Below, piece after piece: positions 33,207 to 42,477 of a stretch of 64,000 nucleotides of DNA. The position numbers and the translations under genes are program-made. Origin of the DNA: Cupriavidus sp. IDO. Lineage in GTDB: Bacteria; Pseudomonadota; Gammaproteobacteria; Burkholderiales; Burkholderiaceae. Location: positions 62,001-126,000 of the forward strand of contig NZ_JWMA01000012.1 in the NCBI RefSeq assembly GCF_000812465.1, in the 5' to 3' direction. A model generated the notes under the pieces. That model was not told where the DNA came from. It ran no database searches and saw nothing but the letters and a program-made list of their open reading frames with translations. Every line of letters begins with the position of its first letter. Position 1 is the first letter of the stretch.

Positions 33207-34396
33207 TGGTGGGCCTCCACCTGCACGGCGTTCTCGCTCACCCCATCCAGTCGCGCTAGTGCCTTCAGGCGATTGGCAGGATCGAGCGCGACCACGCCGG
33301 ACTTGACGGCATCGAGTACGTACAGCGTCGGACGCGGTCCCTGTGTGATGGTCAGCGCCACAGCGTTCCCGCCCGGCGCGCGCGCAACACGCTTGTGACT
33401 GGCGAGATCGAGCGTCCAGATCTCGGCGGCCGGCGACTTGTGCGAGCCTTCACGGCTTTTCGGGTGCATCCCGACGTAGAGTCGCTGACTGGCGGCGTGC
33501 AGCGCGAACAGCTGGTAGCCGCCCGGCTTCCAGCCGCCTTTGGCGTCTGCGGCATCGACGATGGGCCATGGCTTGCCGAAGCCCGGAGTCTCGCCCGAGA
33601 GGTCGGCGGTATAGACATTGCCGTTGAAAGACAGGAAGTAGAGCGTGTTGCCGATGCGCTCGGCATGCAGGAAGACCGGGTCGGCCTGTGGATCGAACAT
33701 GCGCGCGCTGCGCTTCTGCCCGGCCGGCTGTCCGTTCGCGTCATGCGAAACCGTCAGCATGGCCCCGTCGCTGCACAGCGTCTGGAAGCGCTGGCTGGAG
33801 GCCGCGCTGGCAAAGATGCCCCAGCAGCCGGGCGTCTGCACCTCGGCCGCGAGTTTGCCTTCCTTCAGGTCAACAATGCTGACCGAAGTAGCCGGCGTGG
33901 CATTCTGGACGTACAGGAAGCGCCCGTCTGCCGAGCTGGCGATGATGCCCCGGTAGTTGAGCGACTGCGCATGGCGCGGCGGGATCACAATCTCGCTGCG
34001 ATAGGCCAGCGTATCGGCGTCGTACAGGCTGACTACGTCGGTACGCTCGCCGCGCGTCAGTCGCGGATAGTAGGTGGAAACCACGTAGATGGTGCGCTTG
34101 TCGGGTGACAGCAGAGACTGGCCGCCGAAGCCGGTAGGCAGCAGGCCCAGGTACTTCATCCGCTTGCCATCCACGACGTGCAGGCGCCCATCGACCATGT
34201 GGCGGAATGCTACGTCGGAGATATAGAGACGGTTCTCGTCGGCGGGCGCGAGCTTCTCTACGGTAAGCGTCTCGGGGGGCAAGTCTTCGGCCCTGGCGGA
34301 ACAGAGGCCGAAGGCGAGGGCGGCGGCGAGGACTGCGGGGATGGGATGCCACGGCGCACGGGCCATGCGGCATGACATCCTGCTTGGGTGATTCAC
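33203..34396 (-). CDS. aauB: Aralkylamine/methylamine dehydrogenase heavy subunit
   Basis: This 397-aa protein has an N-terminal signal sequence (hydrophobic stretch about residues 19-36) followed by a seven-bladed beta-propeller with repeats such as 'RLHVVDGKRMKYLGLLPTGFGG', 'TIYVVSTYYPRLTRGERTDVVSLYD' and 'PTLYVLDAVKSGVVALD'. It forms the scaffold for two light subunits in the periplasm. The start is GTG at 34396 with AGGAG 6 nt upstream, a clear signal. It is the first gene of an eight-gene operon running to 27428. Confidence 0.93.
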   Translation of the reverse strand: MNHPSRMSCRMARAPWHPIPAVLAAALAFGLCSARAEDLPPETLTVEKLAPADENRLYISDVAFRHMVDGRLHVVDGKRMKYLGLLPTGFGGQSLLSPDKRTIYVVSTYYPRLTRGERTDVVSLYDADTLAYRSEIVIPPRHAQSLNYRGIIASSADGRFLYVQNATPATSVSIVDLKEGKLAAEVQTPGCWGIFASAASSQRFQTLCSDGAMLTVSHDANGQPAGQKRSARMFDPQADPVFLHAERIGNTLYFLSFNGNVYTADLSGETPGFGKPWPIVDAADAKGGWKPGGYQLFALHAASQRLYVGMHPKSREGSHKSPAAEIWTLDLASHKRVARAPGGNAVALTITQGPRPTLYVLDAVKSGVVALDPANRLKALARLDGVSENAVQVEAHQ

Positions 34397-35204
34397 GACT
34401 GGCTCCTGTCGATGCGGGGATGGGGCCAGTCTAGAAAGGTGCCGGATCGGGCGTTAGCCGGAATCGGCAATGGACATACCGGTGAATCTACCGACGGCGC
34501 AGAGGAATTGGATGTGCGGCAGGCGCCACCAGGCGCCAGTTCGGGGCGCCACGGCATTACGGTTCCAGATCCGAATGCTCACCCAGCGGGCGCACGCCGG
34601 CGGCGCGTCGGGAGAAACGGAACAATATCCGTTTTTGGCAATCATGATGCAGCGCGCCGCCTACGACCTCGCGTTGCAGTCTTTGCCTCGTTATTTTGAT
34701 GTGCGCCACGACGTTTCATTTCCTACACATCCTTTATTTATTACCGCGTGCCGCCACGTTTCATTTTCTATACATACTTTTTGCCGACCATTTGGGCGGC
34801 ATTGCCTACTGCTTCTTCACGAGTTATCTTGCGCGCCCGCACCCAACTTCAGTTGGGATTGGCAATCTTTTTTGAGAGCGTTGGACAGCGGCTGCCGCCA
34901 TGCCTGCCGGAGCCTCCAGAACCTATTTGTCATGGGCAGTAGTGCCTTGTTCCGCAAGGCTTTGCGGGAATTCCGCAGGCCCATGGTGAAGAACTCCAGG
35001 GTTAGTGCAGTACGCTCCGGGATTATCCGGCATACCGGTGATGCGATGCATTCCAATCGGCGCTGCCGAGAGCGTCATTCCACATACGCACGGCTCGTCC
35101 ATAGAGCCGATTTTCTATTCCGTGGCTGCCATCTAGATTGACCTCATCGTTGGCGTTTGCAAAAGCCATCGAATTCGAGTGCTCAAAAAGTTCCGGGGGG
35201 ATCC
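34397..35204. other. Long non-coding stretch upstream of the aau operon
   Basis: These 808 bp separate the divergent aauB and lipoprotein genes. The part from about 34640 to 34880 is clearly AT-richer than the rest. It contains an imperfect direct repeat at 34711-34735 and 34756-34783. An open frame at 34470-35141 has unusual composition, many Cys, His and Arg residues and no domain pattern, and is not accepted as a gene. The promoters of both neighbours should be here. Confidence 0.5.
34711..34783. repeat. Imperfect direct repeat, period about 45 bp
   Basis: ACGTTTCATTTCCTACACAT at 34711-34730 and the related ACGTTTCATTTTCTATACAT at 34756-34775 differ at two positions. Both are followed by CCTTTA or ACTTTT. 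The starts are 45 bp apart, close to four helical turns, so the copies face the same side of the helix, as paired activator sites often do. Confidence 0.5.
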
Positions 35205-36476
35205 ATGAAACGCATCCACATGAAGCTGGCGGTTTTGCCGCTCGCCTGTCTGGTCATCACAGTCGCGGGTTGCGGCGGAGGCGGGGGCGACTCGACGCCC
35301 ACCAGTACTGCAGCCACCCCAGGCGCGGGAACGCCAACACAGACGCCAACGCCAACGCCAACGGCGGCCACCACCAGCGCCATGCTGTCCGGCACCACCG
35401 ATCCGGGGCCCGACATCGGCAAGGACGGGGACTTCTATCTGAATACCGCCACCTGGATGCTGTTCGGGCCCAAGGCAAACGGCGTGTGGCCGGCCGGCGT
35501 TTCGCTGGCAGGACCAGCCGGAGCGACAGGTGCCAAGGGCGATACAGGGGCCACCGGCAATACCGGCGCGGCAGGGAGCACCATCCTGTCCGGCTCGGTC
35601 GACCCGACCGACGGCGTCGGCAACAATGGCGACTACTACATCAATACCTCAACGTCGATGCTGTTCGGGCCCAAGGCGGACGGCAAGTGGCCACCGGGCG
35701 TCCCGCTGGGCGGCAGCACCGGGTCGCCGGGCACCGGCGGCGGCGTCATTCTGTCGGGCGCGGGTGCTCCCAGCAACAGTATCGGGAACAACGGAGACTT
35801 CTATCTCGACACCAACACCTGGACGCTGTACGGGCCCAAGGCCGATGGCGTGTGGCCGGCAGGGGTCTCGCTGGCCGGTCAGTCGGGCAACACCGGGGGC
35901 ACCGGTGGTACCGGCACCAGCGGCGGCACAGCCGGCAATGGCGGCCATATCCTGTACGGCAATGGTGCGCCGACCAACGACATCGGCGTCGATGGCGATT
36001 TCTATTTCGACACCTCGACGTCGACGCTGTACGGTCCCAAGCAAAACGGCCAGTGGCCGACTTCGGGCGTGACCATGACGACCAGCACCGTCTACAACGG
36101 CAACTTCAATGTGCCGGACACGCTCAGCCGCGGCGTCTATGTCATGACAGGCTCCGGCGGGGCAGTTCCCTTGCCGTCGGACTTCGGCGTCCTGTTTCCC
36201 TACGATTGCAGCCGAGTCACGCTCACAGCCTCCACGCTCGGCAAGCCGCAGGGAATGCTGAACATTTCGGTGTACAAGGTGACGGGGTCTGCCGCTTCAG
36301 CGACTGTCGCGCCGGTCAACGGCCTGAGTTGCAGGATCACCAACGGCCAGCAGGGTTGCAGCACGGAGGTGCCGTCCGGAACCGTCAACCATAACGACAA
36401 GCTGCAGGTACAGCTTGATAACAACCAGGCCACCAATTGGGGCGGCCTCACCGTCAACCTCGCCTGTACCAAATAG
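35205..36476 (+). CDS. Collagen-like repeat lipoprotein
   Basis: This 423-aa protein has a lipoprotein signal peptide ending 'VAGC' followed by a Gly run and a Thr/Pro-rich linker. Four copies of a unit of about 45 residues follow, with the core 'DGDFYLNTATWMLFGPK' and 'GVWPAGVSLAG'. They are separated by Gly-rich stretches, the first of which ('GPAGATGAKGDTGATGNTG') is collagen-like Gly-X-Y. The last about 130 residues form a separate domain with two Cys pairs. It should be anchored in the outer membrane and exposed. ATG 35205 has a G-run 4 nt upstream. A strong terminator follows. Confidence 0.82.
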   Translation: MKRIHMKLAVLPLACLVITVAGCGGGGGDSTPTSTAATPGAGTPTQTPTPTPTAATTSAMLSGTTDPGPDIGKDGDFYLNTATWMLFGPKANGVWPAGVSLAGPAGATGAKGDTGATGNTGAAGSTILSGSVDPTDGVGNNGDYYINTSTSMLFGPKADGKWPPGVPLGGSTGSPGTGGGVILSGAGAPSNSIGNNGDFYLDTNTWTLYGPKADGVWPAGVSLAGQSGNTGGTGGTGTSGGTAGNGGHILYGNGAPTNDIGVDGDFYFDTSTSTLYGPKQNGQWPTSGVTMTTSTVYNGNFNVPDTLSRGVYVMTGSGGAVPLPSDFGVLFPYDCSRVTLTASTLGKPQGMLNISVYKVTGSAASATVAPVNGLSCRITNGQQGCSTEVPSGTVNHNDKLQVQLDNNQATNWGGLTVNLACTK

Positions 36477-36528
36477 GCCAGTTGGATGGGGATGCCCGTC
36501 CGCACCGGGGCAGACGGGCGCTTGAGTG

Positions 36529-36560
36529 GCGGCAGGACAGCTTGTCCTGCCGCTTTTCTA
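36529..36560 (+). terminator. Rho-independent terminator
   Basis: GCGGCAGGACA (36529-36539), a 3-nt loop, its perfect complement (36543-36553) and then TTTT. The 11-bp stem with T-run ends the lipoprotein transcript. Confidence 0.9.
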
Positions 36561-36599
36561 TTTCCGGTGGCGCGCTTGCTCGACGCAAGGGCCGCGCCA

Positions 36600-36812
36600 T
36601 TACTTCCTGCGCAATGGCTCCAGCAGGGATGACAGGCCGTTGTGGTCAAGCTCCTGCATCAGCGCCAGCAAGCGGCCGATTTCACCGGGCGGGAAGCCTT
36701 CCCTGGCGAACCAGTTCAGGTAATGGCCGGGCAGGTCGGCAATCAGCCTGCCTTTGTACTTGCCGAACGGCATGGCCAGGGTGACCAGGCGTTCCAGATC
36801 TGCTGGATACAT
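36600..36812 (-). CDS. DUF3820 family protein
   Basis: This 70-aa protein contains 'MPFGKYKGRLIADLPGHYLNWFAREGFPPGEIGRLLALMQEL', the whole DUF3820 pattern (small proteins, some called putative quorum-sensing-regulated virulence factor). It is cytoplasmic and of unproven function. It stands alone between the lipoprotein terminator and the convergently oriented beta-lactamase promoter region. No strong ribosome binding site is visible. Confidence 0.88.
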   Translation of the reverse strand: MYPADLERLVTLAMPFGKYKGRLIADLPGHYLNWFAREGFPPGEIGRLLALMQELDHNGLSSLLEPLRRK

Positions 36813-36993
36813 GCTTGCTTTGTGAGGGTTCCTTCATTGCTGACACCATGGTGGCATAACGCCACACGCGCCGCCGTCGCAAGGCAATATCTTCCGCCGG
36901 ACGACTCGCGCAAGATACTGCCGTTTGTGGGATACGTACAGACCCCGTATATTCCTTTGCTGCCTGTCTACCCTTCTGGTCTACGCATCCGCT

Positions 36994-38184
36994 ATGAAGA
37001 AGATTTCCGCCCTCAAAACTGGAATCATCGCCGCCGTGTCTCTTTTCTGCGGGCCCGGCGCCTACGCCGCAGATGGCGGCGCTCAACGCCAGCTCGAACG
37101 CGCCGTGAACGAGGCGATCCGGCCTGTCATGGAGCAGAATAACGTCCCGGGAATGGCCATCGCGGTCACGGTCCGGGGAGAAAGATACTTCTTCAACTAT
37201 GGCGTTGCCTCGAAGGAGGGCGGCCAAAAGGTCACCAGGGATACGATCTTCGAACTCGGCTCGGTCAGCAAAACCTTCACGGCAACGCTTGCGGCCTACG
37301 CGCAAGCGCGTGGCGCCCTGTCTTTCTCCGATAATGCCAGCAAGTATCTGCCGGCGCTTGCCGGAAGCAGCTTCGACACCATCAGCCTTCTAGAGCTCGG
37401 CACCTATACGGCGGGCGGTCTGCCGCTGCAGTTTCCTGATTCCGTCACCGATCCGGAAAAGATGATCGCCTATTTCAGAAACTGGCGTCCAGGCTACGCC
37501 CCAGGCAGCCATCGACGCTACTCGAATCCCAGCATCGGCCTGTTCGGCTATCTGGCCGCCAGAAGCATGGGCGAACCATTCGATGATCTGATGGAAAAGA
37601 AGATTTTCCCGGGACTTGGCCTGACGCGCACCTACATCCGGGTTCCCCAGGATCGGATGGGCGATTACGCGTACGGCTACTCAAAAGACGGCAAGCCAAT
37701 CCGGGTAACGCCCGGCGTCCTGGATTCCGAGGCCTACGGCGTGAAGACGACAGCGGCCGACATGATCCATTTTGTCGAGGCAAACATCAACGGAGCAGGG
37801 CTGGACGATGCCCTCCAACGCGCGGTCGCCACCACGCAAACCGGATACTTCAAGCTGGGCAACATGACGCAAGGCCTTGGCTGGGAGATGTATGCCTGGC
37901 CGGCGAACCTTGACGGCCTGCTTGCCGGGAACTCGGAGCGGGTGAGCCTCGAGGCCAACCCGGCGACCAGGCTTGCTCCGGCGCAACCGCGACAGTCCGA
38001 TGTGCTGATCAACAAGACCGGCTCGACGAACGGGTTCGGTGCGTATGTGGCCTTTATTCCCGCCAGGCGCATTGGCATCGTGATGCTGGCGAACAGGAAC
38101 TACCCGATTCCAGCCCGCGTAAAGGCTGCGTTTCAGGTATTGACGGCGCTGGACGAAAAGATCGGGTCGGCAAGTGGCCGCTAG
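36994..38184 (+). CDS. Class C beta-lactamase family serine hydrolase
   Basis: This 396-aa protein has a signal peptide (about residues 1-26) and all three active-site motifs: S90-V-S-K93, Y176-S-N178 and K341-T-G343. Their spacings (86 and 165 residues) equal those of AmpC (S64, Y150, K315). This is strong evidence for a true AmpC-type fold rather than a distant esterase. It should act in the periplasm. No ampR regulator is adjacent, so inducible control of the usual kind is not apparent. The longer frame from 36925 is rejected because the signal peptide begins at 36994. Actual drug range cannot be read from sequence. Confidence 0.9.
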   Translation: MKKISALKTGIIAAVSLFCGPGAYAADGGAQRQLERAVNEAIRPVMEQNNVPGMAIAVTVRGERYFFNYGVASKEGGQKVTRDTIFELGSVSKTFTATLAAYAQARGALSFSDNASKYLPALAGSSFDTISLLELGTYTAGGLPLQFPDSVTDPEKMIAYFRNWRPGYAPGSHRRYSNPSIGLFGYLAARSMGEPFDDLMEKKIFPGLGLTRTYIRVPQDRMGDYAYGYSKDGKPIRVTPGVLDSEAYGVKTTAADMIHFVEANINGAGLDDALQRAVATTQTGYFKLGNMTQGLGWEMYAWPANLDGLLAGNSERVSLEANPATRLAPAQPRQSDVLINKTGSTNGFGAYVAFIPARRIGIVMLANRNYPIPARVKAAFQVLTALDEKIGSASGR

Positions 38185-38224
38185 TCGTTGGGTGCGAGAA
38201 AGGGCAACAGGTCTCGCGGGGACG

Positions 38225-39853
38225 CTATTGCGATAACAGGATGTGTGGGCCTACGTCGTTGTTCGCCGTATTGGCACCCGCGCCTGTCCTGACGGTGTAG
38301 TTTCCACCGGTCAGGTCTGTCGTGATCGAGTTGTTCCTGAACGTGGTTGCCTTGATGACGCCGACCACCGATCTGGAGCCGAAGTTTTTGCCTGGATAGG
38401 AAAGCCGGTTCCCGGAGAAGCTGGAAACACCGGCCGTGACATTGGGAAAAGGGCCGTCGGAGCCCGGCCGGTGAGTGCTGATGAACGTGTTGTTCTCGAT
38501 GACGATTCTCGTCCCCGCATCGATCGCCTGAAGTCCGACGCCACTGCTCTTGATCGTGTTTCCCCTGACGATCGTATTCACGGTTTTCATGTCGCCAACG
38601 CCCTCCGAATAGGCGGGGTAGACGGCGCCGTCGATGGTATCGATATTGTTGTTTTCAATGACGGCTCCGGGCGCGGACAAGATGATCACGTAAGGATGCT
38701 TGTTCCCGGCCCGGCCCACGATCTCCGAATTCCTGATGGTGACGTTTTCGGTATTCCTGCCGTTGTCGCCGCCGACGAATTGCGAACCTTTGTTATTCAG
38801 GAAGCGACAGGCATCGAAGACCATATCTCCCGTCCTCGCGGTAACGCCGTCAGCCCGGGTTCCGTCGGGCTCGATATCGACGCCCGCGGCAGGGGAGTGG
38901 GCAGGGTAGGACCCGTCCGTAATGCCGGTGTTGCGGAATGAGGAGTTGGTGATCCTGAACGATCTTGCCTGCATGATGCTCATCCCCTGCCGAGCATTGT
39001 TGTAGGAATCCACGTCGTGAATGGTGCCATTCAGATCGGCGGTGAATTCGCCGCCTATGAACAGGCCGTCGCAGGCAAAGTGATGGATCTTCAGGTGGCT
39101 GAGTTCATAGTTGGAACTCGCATTCGTCTGGATGCCATGGGAAGGCGTTTCATCCAGGGGATTGCCATTCGGCGAAGGCGGCCGCGACATCTTGTCGACG
39201 TTCCCGTATATCTCCAGGCCCGAGATCCTGAAGTTGCTGGCGTTCCTGATCTCGAACCCTAGCTGGTGTCTGTCGGAAGACCATGAACCACCACGGTTGT
39301 GGTCGTTGGTGATGGTGAAGTCCCCTTTGAAGGACACCATGGACCCCGTGCAGCCGATCAGGCTGAAGTTGCTGGCTCTGAGGAGCCGGATGTTCTGATT
39401 GCTGTTCGCCCCGGGGCCGCCAGCGATGGCATAGCGATTGATGTAGTAAGTCCCCTTGGGGAAATAGATGATCTGTCGCCGGGCAAATCCGCGATTCGAA
39501 ATCTCCGCTGCCATCCTCTGGAAGGCGTTGTATTCATCCGTAGTGCCGTCCCCCTTGGCCCCGTAGGAGGTGATGGCTTTCACGGTAGCCCCCGGATAGG
39601 CCCGTTTCTCAGCGGTCAGAAGCGGGCAAGCATCCGAGGCGGTCGCGCCGCCCGCAAGCGAGGGCGGGCCAGATTCGGTCGCGCCTGCGCCAGTCGGGTT
39701 GCCGGAACCCTGCCGGGTTTCATTCAAACTCCTGGCTCTGGCCTGGGATCCGGTCTGCGGATGGCTCGGAAGGAGCAGATATGAACAGCAAAAGACCGCT
39801 ATGACAAAAAACCAGAAGAGCTTCGACTTCTTTCGCTTTTCGAAAGGAGGCAT
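38225..39853 (-). CDS. Membrane-anchored right-handed beta-helix protein (pectate-lyase-like)
   Basis: This 542-aa protein has a basic N-terminus and one membrane helix (about residues 13-30, 'LFWFFVIAVFCCSYLLL'), a Ser/Gly/Thr-rich linker, then 'VKAITSYGAKGDGTTDEYNAFQRM', the usual opening of glycoside hydrolase 28/pectate-lyase-3 beta-helices. The rest is a series of N-rich turns ('RNASNFRISGLEIYG', 'ENVTIRNSEIVG', 'IENNNIDTIDG'). It may act on or bind an exopolysaccharide. No polysaccharide synthesis genes are nearby. Catalytic residues could not be assigned. Confidence 0.85.
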   Translation of the reverse strand: MPPFEKRKKSKLFWFFVIAVFCCSYLLLPSHPQTGSQARARSLNETRQGSGNPTGAGATESGPPSLAGGATASDACPLLTAEKRAYPGATVKAITSYGAKGDGTTDEYNAFQRMAAEISNRGFARRQIIYFPKGTYYINRYAIAGGPGANSNQNIRLLRASNFSLIGCTGSMVSFKGDFTITNDHNRGGSWSSDRHQLGFEIRNASNFRISGLEIYGNVDKMSRPPSPNGNPLDETPSHGIQTNASSNYELSHLKIHHFACDGLFIGGEFTADLNGTIHDVDSYNNARQGMSIMQARSFRITNSSFRNTGITDGSYPAHSPAAGVDIEPDGTRADGVTARTGDMVFDACRFLNNKGSQFVGGDNGRNTENVTIRNSEIVGRAGNKHPYVIILSAPGAVIENNNIDTIDGAVYPAYSEGVGDMKTVNTIVRGNTIKSSGVGLQAIDAGTRIVIENNTFISTHRPGSDGPFPNVTAGVSSFSGNRLSYPGKNFGSRSVVGVIKATTFRNNSITTDLTGGNYTVRTGAGANTANNDVGPHILLSQ

Positions 39854-40284
39854 AAAGTCCCCACGGAATGAGGCCTGGTACGGAACTTCGGATACCTGGA
39901 AGCGTATCCCAGGACAGAGCAAAGGGCTTCGCCAGGATCATGGCGTGCGAGGGGCACCGCACAGATGGTCGCCGGTTCTACATAATCCGAATTTCCTGGG
40001 AGCCTCTTGCACCTCGATTGCACCTCGATTTATTACGCATAATTAGTCTTATGTTAAATTACAACAGCCCAAAGTGCCCGCTAAGGCGCCCCGTCGACAG
40101 ACTAACCTGCTGCGTCGCAGCAATGGCTGTAGAATACGCGACCCCGATTCAAACGGCCACGGCGCTCTCGATTTTGGCCCATCGTCACACCGATACCCCT
40201 CACGAGCCTTGACATCAGTCCGGATAAGGCACGCAATCGAGCGCACTGCAGTCGAAACGCGATTCACGAAGGAAATAGCAGTCA
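39854..40284. promoter_or_regulatory. Upstream region of the rpoD paralogue
   Basis: This 431-bp non-coding region lies between the beta-helix gene (minus) and the sigma factor gene (plus). An AT-rich patch at about 40028-40072 probably includes a promoter, but no consensus -35/-10 pair is clear. A tandem duplication lies just before it at 40007-40028. No small gene was recognised. Confidence 0.45.
40007..40028. repeat. 11-bp tandem repeat
   Basis: TTGCACCTCGA occurs twice without a gap (40007-40017, 40018-40028). The period is one helical turn. It sits at the edge of the AT-rich patch upstream of the sigma factor gene, so it could be a paired regulator site; each copy also contains a TTGCAC word resembling a -35 box. 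Confidence 0.45.
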
Positions 40285-42252
40285 ATGACAAGCGGCGCAC
40301 AACGTACGGTAGCCAAAACACGAGAAGCAGGCGGAATCAAGAACCCCGGCCAGACAAGCGCGGGCTCAACGGCGCAGCCTGATCCCTCGATCGAGGCCGC
40401 CGCGCGTAGTCAGCAATTGCGGGCCCTGATCCAGCTGGGCAAACAGCGCGGGTATCTGACCCACGCGGATATCAGCGACCATCTGCCGGAGAACTTCGCG
40501 GACACGGCTGCGATGGAGAGCATCGTCAGCACGTTCGCCGAGATGGGCGTGAAGATCTATGAGCAGACGCCGGACGCCGAGACGCTTCTCCTGAGCGATA
40601 ACGCGGTGGTGGCCTCGGACGATCAGGCCGAAGAAGAGGCTGAGGTAGCGCTTGCGACCGTGGACTCCGAGTTCGGCCGGACTACCGACCCTGTGCGCAT
40701 GTACATGCGCGAAATGAGCTCGGCAACGCTGCTCACGCGCAAGCAGGAAGTCGAGCTTGCCAAGCGGATCGAGGACGGCCTGAACAATATGGTTCATGCC
40801 ATCTCGGCCTGCCCTTCCACCATCGCCACGATTCTCGAACTGGCCGGCCGGGTTGCCAGCAATGAAATCGGCATCGATGATCTGGTCGATGGCCTGAGCG
40901 ATGAGAGTATCCCCGAACCAGCCGCGGCGGCGGCAACTGACGAGGCGGACGACAGCGTCGATAGCACCGACGAGGACGATGACAGCGCTGAAGACACCGC
41001 CGACGAAGGGTCGACCCAGCAGAGCGGCGAAACCGACCTCACCCACCTGCGCGACGAATGCATGAAGCTCTTCGCGCGTGTCTCCGGGCAATTCGAGCTG
41101 ATGCGCAAGGAAGCCGAAAATGGCGCGGGGTCGGAAGCGTTCCTGTCCGCAAGGGATGCCGTGCGCGACGAATTGCGCACGATTCGCTTTACCGCCAAAA
41201 CCATCGAGCGCTTGTGCGCGAGCGTCCAGGCGATGGTCGATGACGTCCGCACTGTCGAGCGGCAGGTGGTTCAGCTGCTGGTCGAGCGGTGCGGGATGGA
41301 GCGTGAGGAAGTCGTTGCCCGCTTCCCCGGCAATGAAACCAACCTCGCGTGGGGGCAGGATCTTGCCGCCCAGTCCCGTCCGTACAGTGCCGCGGTCGCG
41401 CGGGCCCTCCCCGACCTCGAAGCGCATCAGCAAAAGCTGATCGACATTCAGGCCCGGGCCGTGCTGTCGCTGCCTGAGCTGAAGGCTGTCAACCGGACCA
41501 TGCTGGCCGCCGAGCGGCAGATGCGGCAAGCCAAGCATGAGATGACGCAGGCCAACCTGCGGCTGGTGATCTCGATTGCCAAGAAGTACACGAACCGCGG
41601 GATGCAGTTCCTGGATCTCATCCAGGAAGGCAATATCGGCCTGATGAAGGCGGTCGACAAGTTTGAGTATCGCCGCGGCTGGAAATTCTCCACCTACGCG
41701 ACGTGGTGGGTCCGCCAGGCCGTCACGCGGGCGATCGCCGATCAGGCCCGGACCATACGCGTCCCGGTGCACATGATCGAGCAGATCAACAAGCTCAATC
41801 GCCTGTCGCGGGAGATCATGCAGCAGACCGGCAAGGAACCCGATCCGGCTGTGCTTGCCGAGCGCCTGGAGATTCCTGAGGAGAAAGTCCGCTCGATCAT
41901 GAAGATCGCGAAAGAGCCGGTTTCGATGGAGATGCCGGTTGGCGAGGACGGCGATACCAGCCTCGGTGACATGATTGCGGACTCGGAAACCGCCACGCCC
42001 GCCGACGCCGCGTTGCAGGCGGGCCTGCGTGCTGTGGTGCGCGAGATGCTCGACGAGCTCACGCCCCGCGAAGCCAAGGTGCTGCGGATGCGCTTTGGCA
42101 TCGATATGTCTACCGACTACACGCTGGAAGAAGTCGGCAAGCAGTTCGATGTCACACGAGAGCGGATTCGCCAGATCGAAAGCAAGGCGATGAAGAAGCT
42201 GAGGCATCCCAGCCGCGCCGAGCAGCTGGTTACCTACCTGCGTGACGCCTGA
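40285..42252 (+). CDS. rpoD: RpoD-type sigma-70 factor (second housekeeping-like copy)
   Basis: This 655-aa sigma factor has region 1.1 (about 45-110), region 1.2 ('[31 protein letters not shown]'), a long acidic non-conserved region (about 205-260), region 2 ('[69 protein letters not shown]'), region 3 and region 4 ('[31 protein letters not shown]'). It is a group 1/2 sigma able to recognise -35/-10 promoters. The C-terminal tail '[13 protein letters not shown]' differs from the usual RpoD ending. I judge it a paralogue because of the accessory setting, which needs the rest of the genome to confirm. Confidence 0.93.
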   Translation: MTSGAQRTVAKTREAGGIKNPGQTSAGSTAQPDPSIEAAARSQQLRALIQLGKQRGYLTHADISDHLPENFADTAAMESIVSTFAEMGVKIYEQTPDAETLLLSDNAVVASDDQAEEEAEVALATVDSEFGRTTDPVRMYMREMSSATLLTRKQEVELAKRIEDGLNNMVHAISACPSTIATILELAGRVASNEIGIDDLVDGLSDESIPEPAAAAATDEADDSVDSTDEDDDSAEDTADEGSTQQSGETDLTHLRDECMKLFARVSGQFELMRKEAENGAGSEAFLSARDAVRDELRTIRFTAKTIERLCASVQAMVDDVRTVERQVVQLLVERCGMEREEVVARFPGNETNLAWGQDLAAQSRPYSAAVARALPDLEAHQQKLIDIQARAVLSLPELKAVNRTMLAAERQMRQAKHEMTQANLRLVISIAKKYTNRGMQFLDLIQEGNIGLMKAVDKFEYRRGWKFSTYATWWVRQAVTRAIADQARTIRVPVHMIEQINKLNRLSREIMQQTGKEPDPAVLAERLEIPEEKVRSIMKIAKEPVSMEMPVGEDGDTSLGDMIADSETATPADAALQAGLRAVVREMLDELTPREAKVLRMRFGIDMSTDYTLEEVGKQFDVTRERIRQIESKAMKKLRHPSRAEQLVTYLRDA

Positions 42253-42477
42253 TGCCTGCCGGTGCCCGCTAAGTGGCGGGCTGTCACATTAGTTAGGGCA
42301 AAATCCGAAGCTGCGAAGGCCGACGGGGCCGGGAACAAAGAGGCCTACGCCGGGCTTGTGCCCCGGCTTCCAGGTCGCATGTGGCTGCGGCCCCCTCTGC
42401 GGCCCCTGTCTGCCATCTGATTTCCGGCGCAGCAAGAGGACAGCTCGTCCTTCAACAGAGCGCACAGGAGCTTTTCC

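Noticed and set aside
27428..34396. Methylamine utilisation (mau) cluster
   Set aside because: No mauG, mauC amicyanin or mauLMN genes are present, while a phenylacetaldehyde-type aldehyde dehydrogenase is; aralkylamine dehydrogenase fits better.
34470..35141. 223-codon frame in the aau/lipoprotein intergenic region
   Set aside because: Unusual Cys/His/Arg-rich composition, no domain, no ribosome binding site, and it covers the AT-rich repeats; treated as non-coding.
35340..36060. Repeats in the lipoprotein gene as a CRISPR-like array
   Set aside because: They are imperfect in-frame protein repeats with no uniform short spacers and no cas genes.
40366..42207. 613-codon antisense frame over the sigma factor gene
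   Set aside because: Shadow of an unmistakable RpoD-type coding sequence.
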